From Sipunculus nudus (Eukaryota > Annelida > Sipuncula > Golfingiida > Sipunculidae), in the NCBI GenBank assembly GCA_026874595.1, contig CM049319.1, positions 18,827,101 to 18,891,100 on the forward strand: a DNA stretch of 64,000 nt. Direction: 5' to 3'. Below, piece after piece: positions 13,537 through 22,900 of the stretch; position 1 is the first letter of the stretch, and each line of letters opens with the position of its first letter. A model generated the notes under the pieces. That model worked only from the letters and a program-made list of their open reading frames with translations, did not search any database and was not told the DNA's origin. Made by a program: the position numbers and the translations under genes.

Positions 13537-15856
13537 TTACAGCCTACAGAAAGCTTCAGATGCGCAAAGGTATGTCTCTGCTTTGTTACACTAAGAACCT
13601 GAGCCAAGTTTGCTTAAACCATGGTCACAAAGTGTTGATGTGAGCTTAAGCCTAGGTCACACTATCACCGGCCTTACCACGGATCATCATGGATGGGCCG
13701 ATAAGGACCATACCTGGTGATCCGTTAATAATCCCTAGTGATCCGTAGGAAATCGTAGAGAGTCTATGGCTCTGTCCGTCGTCATCCATTATGGTCCTTG
13801 CTGACTGTTCTGGGTAAGGAAAACTCCAAAGGAATTCTGAAATGTCTGATCGTGAGCATCCGTAGCAGTTCCTTGTAGGATTCCTATGTGATCCGTGGCT
13901 GATCGTAGGAATCCCTCATATTCCCTGATACTGGCCGTCGGAATCCGCCCCAAATGGCGCGTTTACCGTACCCAAACCGTTAGAACCTTCGCTGACAGCA
14001 TAATGCTATCGAAAAAAAAAGGTTTGTTTCTCACAGGTGGTCTGTAATTACTCTATATCCAAGACCATCCGTCGCCGTCCGTACCTTCATCTGTGACAAT
14101 GTGACCAAGGCTTTACTTTAATAAAATGTCCTGTCCATTTATATCACATTATATTATCCCTTATTTGCAGCCACAACCCAGACAATGAAACATACACCAA
14201 TAATACGATATGGAATATTGCGTAAATTACATTTTACATTTATGTTATATAATAATTTGTTGGCGGTTATAAGTGATATGGAATTATGAAAACTTATGAA
14301 TTAAAAAAATCATTATGAAAATTATGAATATGAAATGAAATGAAATGAATACGTCGCTTGTCCTTATTTTGTATTTAGGCTATCAATCGATCCTGTTTGG
14401 GACATTCATGGCTTCTATTTGAGCTATCCTTGGCTTCTGTTTCAGCTATCCATGACTCTTATTTGGGTTTTCCATGGCTCCTACTTGACCGTCCATTGCT
14501 ATTTTATGCTATCTATGTCATAAGTTTGACTGTCTATGGATTCCTTTGAGGCTATCAATTTTCATAAATTTGGATATCCATTGCTTCTATATCGGCGATC
14601 CCTTGCTTTTATGGCAGCTATTTATGGCTTCTATTTAGTTTATCTACGGCTCCTGACTGGGCTAGCATAGCTCCTGCTTGGTTTATCCATTGCTTCTTTT
14701 AGACTATCCATGGCTTCAATGCGGACAATCCATGGCTCCCATCTGGGCTGTCCATGGCTTCTATCTGGGCTTTACAAATGTTGTAACTGTCTATGACTTC
14801 TATTCAGGCTATCCCCCATCTGCTGTTTAAAGGATTTAGAGTAGGCTTGTATGCATGCCTACTTTCCGACACTAGAATCAGCCAGACAAGGACACTTTTA
14901 CCTTTCGTAATATCGTCATATCAGACTCCCGCTTAGGAGAGAGGTATTGATGCCGCACTTAAAGGGGGTGTCCGGCAACGGTCAAGCTTGTCCACTGAGC
15001 GTTAAAGCAACCATTGATATCGATGACGGCAAACACGGATAAAGTTTTAGCAGCGCGACCTTTGCCATAGCATCCCTTAAAGGCTATGCTCCGAGACGAA
15101 TCAGTATATGTATATGGTAATACGTGAATACATATTTGAGTTTGCACACATGTTTCTCATTTTACGTACTTTATTTTGTTTCATTTTTTCAGTCAGCAAT
15201 TTAATATTCAAAATTATTCAAAACTATATCTTGCATGATAAATCTTGCAACTTGAAGCTCATTTTAATCTTTTATAGACGTTGGTTATTGTGGGACCGAT
15301 AAAAAAAATCTTTTTAACATGTGCTACTTATATATCTACAAACAGGAAACGACCTACGAATACATTGGGCGTCTGTTCTCAATACTAGATTGTAATGATG
15401 CATGGTGTAATGGATGCATTTAATCGAACCCAGTTATTAGTTGACAGATGAATCGGGCATGAAATTATTAATTTCATTTATTAAGCCTCCCGTATTTAGA
15501 CGGGATCTAAAAAGGTCCTTGCACAATGTTTTTTTAGCTCAAATATGAATACAGAAATAAACACATTAACCCTATAAGCCGCCCCGTCCTACTGTACTCC
15601 TACAGTGTGAGACTTATTCATAGCATTTATTTTTGTGTAGTCGATTTGACAGAGCACGACGTATTTAACATACCGGTATATCTTCGTTATTACTAAAATT
15701 TAGCCATGGGTACCTTACAACTGAAATCGTCATGGAAGGGTTATTATTCTCTCAATTTTTTTTTACAATAAAGAATAGTTCAACGCAATCATCCCTTATA
15801 CGACGAACTTATAAGAAATATAAAAATTACAACAAATCATTGTTGGAAAAAAATCC

Positions 15857-15888
<32 letters not shown>

Positions 15889-16762
15889 CACAGGAGTGGA
15901 AACAGATTCATTAGTTAAGTCAACCGGCCTTTTTGCAAAAAGTACAGACAAACGTTGAATGAATGTCCCCCTCATCTGAAAGACAAGCAATTTCCACTTT
16001 CTGGTACTCTTCATAAATTCTTAAAATATTATACAACGAAAGTCAATGACATCTGTCTACCAAACGTCAAAAGTATAAATAAAACCAACTAAGCAAGCTT
16101 GCTAGTGGAGAAATAAAGACTACCACTCGATAGAAATTGTTTGATAACAACGAAAGCACCGTCTTATACGTAAGAAATACAGGCGGACACATTTAATATC
16201 GTATCATAAGGAATCTTTCAAATACGAAGACTTAAAAAAAATTAACGGAACAATTTAAATACTATTGGGACAAAAACGACAATGCGCCTGTAAAGGTACC
16301 AAATAGTCCATCATCTCTAATCCACCAATTTCAGTAATGACTAATAGATGTAATTTATTCATACAAGAAAAGCTACAGATTATGACGTAAAAAAGGAACA
16401 CGCTTCAGTAAACGAATACCGTAACACGGGCATAACGGACACAAGGAAAACCGTAAATATTCCCAGACACAAAAAAAAACCGTATATATTAATATCATTT
16501 GCGTAAATATGATTATATATACGCAATAAAATCGAAGCGAATCGCAAGAATATTCATACATTAAAAAATGCAAGGAAGAACTCACAAAGGAAAAATGAAT
16601 TTATTCACAAAATATAACACATTGCTATCAAACAAAACATTTGAATATTATATAATAGTCAAGCAATAAATAAGTTATGATGAGGTAACTGGAAACTTTT
16701 AAGATTTGTTTTATCTTTTTTTATTATATTTTTCAGCATCAAGAGCACCGAAGACCCTGTAA
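3837..16762 (+). CDS. Secreted type-B carboxylesterase (8 exons)
   Basis: Eight exons (3837-3963, 5911-6151, 8503-9414, 10012-10242, 11250-11464, 12242-12340, 13543-13569, 16737-16762) join with matching phases into 1878 nt, or 625 residues, a usual length for the carboxylesterase/cholinesterase family of the alpha/beta-hydrolase fold. Visible landmarks are a signal peptide (about 1-19), [12 protein letters not shown] (49-60), EDCLYLNIW (106-114, the family's second signature), the oxyanion loop HGGG (133-136), the nucleophile elbow GHSAG with Ser214, an acidic member at Asp338 (LHDAANF), His454 in THGNDL, and GNPN after the catalytic domain. Cys86-Cys108 and Cys266-Cys277 match conserved disulfides. 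There is no transmembrane segment, GPI signal or HDEL-type tail, so the enzyme is probably secreted and hydrolyses carboxylic esters. The substrate cannot be told. The introns carry many mobile elements. Assembly is by eye, but the phase agreement is strong. Confidence 0.92.
4125..4400 (+). repeat. Dispersed repeat, copy 1 of 3
   Basis: This stretch resembles 28880-29170 and 31845-32170 in the same orientation. Shared landmarks are TTTATAACATG, a later GTTTTCAAC...AGCGACC/AGTCACC word, TTGTTTACTAAT-like spacing and CAGGAATTACC near the end. The family is not recognised. It sits in esterase intron 1. Confidence 0.6.
4411..4448. repeat. (AT)n microsatellite
   Basis: A TAAATA-rich lead passes into an uninterrupted AT run. 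Confidence 0.9.
5417..5497. repeat. 42-bp tandem duplication with poly-C ends
   Basis: The unit GGATTGTCTTGTACATGTGG plus GACA and a run of C occurs twice back to back. Each copy ends in a homopolymer C tract, where length is easily misread. Confidence 0.85.
5911..6151 (+). CDS. Carboxylesterase exon 2
   Basis: Acceptor GATTTACAG precedes residues 43-122. The exon holds [12 protein letters not shown], Cys86 and the signature EDCLYLNIW with Cys108. It ends in phase 2 at GTCAGG; reading on past the donor loses all similarity. Confidence 0.93.
8093..8250. mobile_element. Pogo-like non-autonomous DNA element
   Basis: A 158-bp element with inverted ends (CAGTCTAACCTCG on the left; on the right the complement of CAGTGAAGTCGAA) flanked by TA on both sides. 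CAGT...-type ends with a TA target duplication are typical of Tc1/mariner/pogo elements. It has no coding capacity. It lies in esterase intron 2. Confidence 0.7.
8262..8397. repeat. AT-rich microsatellite block
   Basis: (AT)n interspersed with TAAATA and GTATAT variants, directly beyond the pogo-like element. Confidence 0.9.
8503..9414 (+). CDS. Carboxylesterase exon 3 (catalytic core)
   Basis: The largest exon, residues 123-426, follows acceptor TTTATAAACAG and ends at a perfect GTGAGT donor (phase 2). It carries the oxyanion [13 protein letters not shown], the nucleophile Ser214 in GHSAG, the second disulfide (Cys266-Cys277) and the acid Asp338. The conserved residue before the nucleophile is His rather than the commoner Glu, and the acid is Asp rather than Glu. 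Confidence 0.96.
9742..9918. mobile_element. Pogo-like non-autonomous DNA element, second copy
   Basis: A 177-bp element with CAGTGAAACCTCG at the left and CGAGGTTTCATTG at the right, so inverted ends differ at one position. TA follows on the right; on the left a CA microsatellite masks the target duplication. Internal words about ACGACC and GGTCG repeat in inverted form. It lies in esterase intron 3. Confidence 0.75.
10012..10242 (+). CDS. Carboxylesterase exon 4 (catalytic His)
   Basis: Acceptor TTTCTCTGCAG. The exon encodes residues 428-503, with the YLFEYQHRP strand and the catalytic His454 in [11 protein letters not shown]. It ends in phase 2 at GTATGT. Confidence 0.95.
10440..10890. 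other. GC-richer insert of unknown nature in intron 4
   Basis: This stretch is clearly richer in G+C and CpG than the surrounding intron and is open on both strands for short distances (10518-10736 + and 10889-10668 -). The translations match nothing I know. It is more likely a fossil transposon fragment than a nested gene. Confidence 0.4.
11250..11464 (+). CDS. Carboxylesterase exon 5
   Basis: Acceptor ACCACAG. The junction restores FARSGNPNQG followed by SWPAYND, the conserved end of the catalytic domain, then a shorter conserved tail (FKFWNDV). It ends in phase 1 at GTAAGA. Confidence 0.93.
12173..12225. repeat. (ATT/AAT)n microsatellite
   Basis: Trinucleotide run just upstream of esterase exon 6; it replaces a normal polypyrimidine tract. 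Confidence 0.9.
12242..12340 (+). CDS. Carboxylesterase exon 6 (C-terminal tail)
   Basis: The acceptor is GAAAG just after an ATT microsatellite, and the donor is a strong GTAAGT. The translation [20 protein letters not shown] is charged and helix-like, without hydrophobic anchor. The phase fits exons 5 and 7. Confidence 0.8.
12913..13143 (+). other. Unassigned 76-codon open frame in intron 6
   Basis: ATG GCC start and codon use that looks protein-like ([20 protein letters not shown]...), with a TAG stop. No domain is recognised. It could be a captured exon or transposon remnant inside esterase intron 6. Confidence 0.25.
13500..13533. repeat. (TA)n microsatellite
   Basis: Run of TA that ends ten bases before esterase exon 7. 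Confidence 0.9.
13543..13569 (+). CDS. Carboxylesterase exon 7 (27-bp microexon)
   Basis: A 27-nt exon between TATTTTACAG and GTATGT, phase 1 on both sides, giving SYRKLQMRK. Because it is a multiple of three, skipping it would leave the frame unchanged. Its size makes it less certain than the others. Confidence 0.6.
13649..14112. mobile_element. PIF/Harbinger-like MITE
   Basis: A 464-bp element with inverted ends AGCCTAGGTCACA (left) and, read from the right end, AGCCTTGGTCACA, followed by a second shared word TCACNG. It is flanked by TTA at 13646-13648 and 14113-14115. A 3-bp TTA/TAA duplication is characteristic of PIF/Harbinger. The interior is full of diverged GATCCGT/ATCCGT words and has no transposase. 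It is in esterase intron 7. Confidence 0.75.
14378..14816. repeat. 22-bp minisatellite, about 20 units
   Basis: Imperfect tandem copies of GGCTTCTATTTGGGCTATCC plus AT. Units diverge and a few are short. It lies in esterase intron 7 and its frames hold stops, so it does not encode a repeat protein. Confidence 0.85.
15862..15888. repeat. Poly-A tract
   Basis: An A run of about 27. No retroelement body or duplication is evident on either side. Confidence 0.85.
16737..16762 (+). CDS. Carboxylesterase exon 8 (stop)
   Basis: Acceptor TATTTTTCAG. In the phase set by exons 6 and 7 only eight codons follow (ending PKTL) before TAA at 16760-16762. A different frame of the same exon stays open to a TAA near 16812 and gives an acidic tail ([19 protein letters not shown]), so a different splice into this exon could yield a longer C terminus. 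Confidence 0.65.
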
Positions 16763-16825
16763 ATGCTGATACACAAGCCAGCAGCGACACAGAACTCGAC
16801 ACCGGCAATTAATTCATTATGGAAT

Positions 16826-16831
16826 AATAAA
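16826..16831 (+). terminator. Polyadenylation signal AATAAA
   Basis: A canonical AATAAA 64 bp after the esterase stop codon, well placed for the 3' end of that transcript. Confidence 0.7.
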
Positions 16832-17593
16832 GTTATACATAAACAATATCTTCTTGAAAGAAACTTTAACAATTTGATGTAAATGTTAATTGAACGAGAA
16901 TGGTAACAATCTTTACCCAGTGAATAAACATAGTATATTTATATCACATACATATCTGAGTAAGCGCGTGTGAACAAGCCGGTTTTCTCTTTTGACATCT
17001 ATTATCAACCTGCATGGTTTACGAATGAAATGTACAGAACACCTTAGACTTGTGAACAAATAATGGTCTGGATCTAAATGAATATCGCTCGCATAAAACC
17101 AGTGAGAAAAGACTGACACTTTCCACGTGCCTTCTTGTCCTAAGGACAAAAGAAGAGTCAATATGCAAATGTCTGTTTCATGAATAACGTCAAGACAGAA
17201 GAAATTAGAGTTAGAAACACAATAGGTAAAACAGGTGGTCTAGCGTTGAAAGACTGAAGTATCATTTATCACCTGATGAATGGATCTCCCTAGATCGGAA
17301 TTTAATTATACAGTTCAAAGAGTAGGCCACAAAAGGAAATGATCATCTCCCGTCTCTTTTTCCGTTTCAAAAAAGTTTCGCCATGTATCTGCATCCGTAA
17401 TCCGGCAGATTGCTGGATTCGGTTCATTCTGATAACGTGTATTGAAAGCGTTTGCTTTGATATGGTTTAGGAAAGTGTTCATTTTATCCTGATTCGGTGT
17501 TAAGTTGACAAATCTTATTTAAAGTTTTTACAAATCCTATTTGAGAAGCCAAGATCCGGGAAATCTGGGATTATGAACACATATTACAAGGTC

Positions 17594-17841
17594 TTACTTT
17601 CCGTAGCCGCCGCCCCATCCAGATTTGTGAAGGTAGTTCCTTTTTTCTTGATTTTCAGCCGGTGATTCCGTTGCCGTTTTCAGCAGGAGTTCCAGCTTCG
17701 CTAGAGCATTATGCAGCCTGGTTTTACTCTGAACGACTTCTGACAGCAAGCCCATTATCATGGCTTCTGCTAATCTGCCTTGGGCAAGCAGCTGGCTTCC
17801 TTCTGTGTCTGTTAAATCTTTTACCTGGTCTGGTATTTTGC
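17594..17841 (-). CDS. Peptide precursor exon 2 (peptide and stop)
   Basis: The acceptor on this strand is TCTTGATTTCAG, and the exon is open for 82 codons with strongly protein-like codon choice. It contains the spacer, the Lys-Arg site, the glycine-rich NYLHKSGWGGGY and the final Gly-Lys. A possible ATTAAA polyadenylation signal lies at 17306-17301. Confidence 0.8.
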
Positions 17842-20800
17842 CTGAAATCAAGATAAAATATAATAACTGTTCAACAGAGTCTTCTGGTCTGAACTCTCCT
17901 CTGTCTTATTTTTTTCGATTGAAATCCTCAGTATATTTTATCTGTTCGTCAGTCAGAGGAAAATCTATAAATGTCAGTCAATATTAGTTTCATTGGAAAC
18001 AAGAAAACAAAAATTTACCAGTCCTTATTAAAATACTGTCATCTCGAAAATACCTGACCAAACCTGGTAAATGAAATGAATCCCTACCACGGTTTTCAAT
18101 TAACGGCTTTCCGTCCGAGCAAATTAGGACTTAACAAATATTTTAAAAATTACGTCTTCACTAATCTTGGATATAATATACTTGAGAATCCCTCTCTCAG
18201 TCGGCGAAAGACAGTCAGTGAGATTGCATTCCCATATTCTAAATCATTGGTAACACTGAATTGGCAAAAGTAATGATACAGTTATCACAAATATCAAATT
18301 TATTTTTTATAATATCCATTTATTTCAGACAAAGTTTTCAATTTCAAAGAAGGAGAGGTGCAATTACGTGGCACTTAAACGTAGATAATATATTGCTTGT
18401 TCTTTTTTATGTTATAGGTAAACTGCCGTTCAGGTATACATGACCAAAGATTGCAACTGGTGACCGGCTTCTCTTTACTTGGTGGAGCGCAGGACTCTAA
18501 AGTCAGAAGATCTTGAGTTCGAATTTCAACCGATGTGGTCTTATTTTTCACAGTCCGTTCCCACCAGCGCTCTGCAGGCTTATAATGAAGCTGTGCCCCA
18601 CGGCCGTGTTTCACTCAAAAACTAGTGTGCCTTTCTGGGGTTCCTCGGTAGCATTACCCCACAACAGGGGGAAATTACACACCCAGGGCCTGCAGGTGCA
18701 ATAGTGACCGGACCTGGATAACTCAAAAATATATAATGAGATCAAACATGTGCTACAGCCCTGTCACTTACATTCTAAAAAAGGGGTTCTTGGTCTTTAG
18801 CTCAGCTGACTGAAAGTCATCTGAGCTATAGCGATCACCCTTTGTCCGGCGTCCGTCAGGTTGTCCGGCCGTCCGTCCGTTATCAGGGCACAAATCGTAA
18901 CCGTTAAACTAAGAAACTTCTAACTGTACATCCAGGGAGGTCCTGGGCAAAGCTCCTTGGAAACCTAAAATCAGGTCATGATTACCTATATTTTGTGACC
19001 TACGGGCCGAAAACCTAATTTTGAGCACCCAGACAATCAGACGGGGAACAAATTTTATGCATTAGGCGTAGAAACATCAAAACTAACGTTTTGGTAGATC
19101 CTAGGCAAATGTCCATGGAAACCTGAAACTAGGTCACTGTGACCTATATTCTGCGACATATAGGGAATAGATGTCATATGAGCACCAAGAATGGTAGATG
19201 GGGAAAAATCGTATCTGTGAGGCCTAGAATCTTCTAACACAATTCCCTGGGAGTTTCTTGAAAAATCTCCTTGGAAACCTGAAATTAGGTCATGGTGACC
19301 TGTATTTTATGACTTTTGGATCGAAAACATAGTTATTAGCATCCAATCAGTCAGAATGTGCACAAATTGAATTGCTAAGGCCTAGAATCCTCCAACAGGA
19401 CAGTAAGAAAGGTCCTAGGCAAATCACCTTGGGAACCCGAATTAAGATCATGGAGACCTATATTTTGTGACCTACAGGCCGAATACATGATTTTGAGCAC
19501 CCTGAATGTCAGAATTTTATCTGTGAGGCCTAGAATCTTCTAACCCAATATACTTGGAGTTTCTAGGCAAATCTTCTTAGAAACCTCAAATAGGTCACTT
19601 TGACCTATATTCTGCGGCCTATAGGGAAAAGATATTTGAAAACCTTAAACGTCATATGGTGACTTTTTAGGAAAATAAAGACAGTCAGTCAGGGCACACA
19701 TTGTATCTGCTAGTCCTCAAATCTTCTAATGTAACATTCTGATGTCCTTTGCCAGTGTCCTTGGAAACTGAAATTAGGTCACCGTGACCTATAGTTTGCT
19801 ACCTATCAGAAAAGATGTCATATAAGCACCTAGACGGTCAGACAGGGCACAAATTGTATCCATTAGGCCTAGAATATTTTAACATAAAATTCAGGGAGGT
19901 CCCAGTCAAGTGTCCTTGGAAACCTGAAATTATGGTGACCTATATTGTGTGACCTATGGGCTGGAAAATGGTTTTCACACCCAGACAAACAAAGCACATT
20001 TGTATCCATTAGCCCTGTACTCTTCTAACATGATATTCAGGGAAATCCTTGGCAATTCACCATGGAAACCTGAAATTGGACCATGGTGACCTATATTCTG
20101 CTAGCTATGGACCGGAAACTTGATTTTGAGCACCCAGACAGACAAGGTACAAATTGATCCATTTTCCTTGGAACCCTCTATAGTAAACTCCAGGGGGGTC
20201 CGGGGAAAGTCTTCTATGAATCGTGAAATTTTTATTTCTGTCCATTTTTTTCAACACTGTAATTTTAGCCATACGTTATTCTCACAGACAATATATAACA
20301 TTGATAAAAAAACATGAGCACCCAGTCAAAATTAGCCTAAAAATGGCCCATAGGTCACTTGCTTAAGAACCACCTGGTTCTGGATAGAACCATGGTTCTT
20401 TCTAGAACTCTTTTCTTCGTGAAGAGGTTCGATCTGGCACTTTGAGGTTCGTGCCATGACCATAACTCATAATGAGGTTTCAGATTGAACCTGCGTTTTG
20501 ACCTGATGCACCGATGATTAGAACGCGCGTGCGCAAATAATGGAACTAATGAGATCAACTGTTCAATGGTCGATGTTTTTGTCTCTAGATATAAAAGAAG
20601 AGACCATAATATTAGGTAAGACCTTTGTTTATATATATATTCATGTGAAGAATGTCGAAGTTATCTGATTGGAGATTAACTGTCCAGCGACTTTAAGTAC
20701 CCAATTAGTCTATGTCTGCGAACAAATTTACGTTCACTTAATCTAAACGCGGATAAAGGCTAGTGATAAACATGCTATTTCTGGCATGAATTGTTTCAGT

Positions 20801-22866
20801 CATAAGTTAGAAATAGTGTAACTGAAAAAGATGAAAGGGTTTTTTTTTCATTTGGAAACAATAGAAACAATTCATTTTCTCAAGGGACTTGCGTACGTTT
20901 GAATCGCTCAATAAGGCGTATCAGATGTATTAACCATACAAATATCTTATAAGACACTTATCACCTGTTGTTTGTCGATTATATGTTGCTAAGACTTCAT
21001 ATAATTTTGTTTTGTAAAACAGACAAGTATTAATTTTATAATACAGATTTACAACATGAGACGACCTGGAATCACAAGAGATAAACATACACCTAAGAAC
21101 ACATAACCAAGAAAATATCCTTGACGAACACCAGCTATTAAACCTACAATGAACGACACACTCTTGGCATTTCTGTGTGCGGGTAAGAGAGACAGTGCAA
21201 CGTATGCAATTTCATTGTTGGTATATATATATTTAAAAAATGGAATTTTTGCAGGCATACCATAACATTTACCTGACGTATCAAAGACTCTACACTGAAC
21301 GATCACAAGAGAACTTAACAGTATTAATTTCTATTAGAAACGACTCGAAAGTGAAGAGGTGTTCACGTACTATTCCAAATGCCCAGTTTAGGTGCATATA
21401 TATATATACTAATGCTTCTTGACTGTTGCACATTTTTCACAGGTGGATCTTTAAATCTAAATAAAAATGTGTTCCCTAAACAGACCTGTTTTCATTTCAA
21501 CTATGAGGATTCGTCATATTGACATGATGCAAGTATATATATGATTTTCAGATATGATCCTTGCACTTTCTATGAGAAATGCTTTTATAATTTTCCATTT
21601 TATCTATCAAAACCTTAAACCTTAAATATGGACATATGACGTGATTAATTTATCCTCAATGTAGGATATAACATCTTAGACTGTTTCCTTAAATAAACCT
21701 GTATTGAAGGTTCTGTATAGAACCCTACACATGGGTTCCACCAAGAACCTTTCATGGGTCCCCACTCTGTCCATGACGAACCTTGGAGGTTCTCTAAAGA
21801 GGTTCTTCATGGAACCGGTAAGGTTTCATAAAAGAACCTTCAGGAGGTTAAAAACCCTCTTTTAAGGCTCCAGTTGGAGGTTCCCCACGTAGTCTACTCT
21901 AAAGATCACTTTTGTGATTTAGCTAGAACCCATTTTTCTTAGAGTGTAGTCCGAACCCGGAATGGAATTCTGCAGATATGCAGACTTATTCAAGCTAGCA
22001 TTAATATTATGGAGGCGGATAACTCCATCAAAGATGAAAGAATCAAAAACATCAAGTGGGGATATTAAGAAGAATCAGAAAACAAATAAATCAACACCTT
22101 TATATAACAATACCTATCCCACGGAAATAGGCCTTATGTATAACCTGACACTACTATCCGGTAGTCTAAAACCAAAATATAAAGCCCACTCACCAGTCCC
22201 CCCGGCTACTACGACCCCGAGTGTCGCCGGTGATCAATTATTGAACATGGTTTAGCACTAGCGAAGCTGCCAGCGCTGACAAAACAAACAATCCCGTGAG
22301 TGAAGTGACGTACCCAAGACGCAGACCGCCTAAATATTAATGCCCTTGATGATCAGCCGATGTTATTACAGTCACTATTATTTGACTGTTAATATAAAGA
22401 GCATGACCTATTCATGATTCGGGTGTCGGTCAAATGGCAAATACCAACAATTAAATATCTAGAGTTGGTAGATTCTCTTAATAAAAAAAGACGTACTGCA
22501 TTGTATTGGAACATTGGTATCAACTGTTTCAGTTTCACTTTTGTAATATCTAGTATTAATCATGTTATCGTTAATTTGGCTAACATTACAATATTCACTT
22601 AATTGAACCGATTTAACTAAAACAGCACCTAAATCAGCACAAAAATTATAAACAGAACAGTTGCAGGAATTGGATGATTTATCTTACATTACTTTTAGCA
22701 AATAGTATGATATTAAGTCTCTTTCATATAATTATAAACAGAACAACTGCAGGAATCGAATGAAGTATCTTACTTCCCGGTCTGCCAATGTTAAGATAAC
22801 TTTGGCTTTAATCTGATCAAATGCCAGTTTAAATATTACAAAAATTTAAATTTTACTTGTCTATTT

Positions 22867-22900
<34 letters not shown>

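Larger units (their letters stand above)
18771..21946. mobile_element. GGTTC-rich inverted-repeat element split by insertions
   Basis: The left end reads CATTCTAAAAAAGGGGTTCT and the right end, read inward, CACTCTAAGAAAAATGGGTT. Between them, 20360-20500 and 21690-21900 are filled with alternating GGTTC and GAACC words. The 155-bp tandem array (18790-20355) sits directly after the left end, and another dispersed repeat (21130-21490) lies inside the right part. The layout is best read as one element interrupted by later insertions. Confidence 0.55.

Noticed and set aside
17268-17310. CTGATGA followed by a GATCT/AGATC hairpin as a further hammerhead
   Set aside because: The GAA core element and stems I and III are not in place.
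17594-17653. Reading the C-terminal peptide NYLHKSGWGGGY as a GnRH relative
   Set aside because: It lacks the N-terminal Gln and the usual position right after the signal peptide, and the spacing HKSGW differs from HFSNGW.
18480-18545. Functional tRNA gene
   Set aside because: B box is good, but the anticodon and acceptor stems do not pair; it continues into a SINE body.
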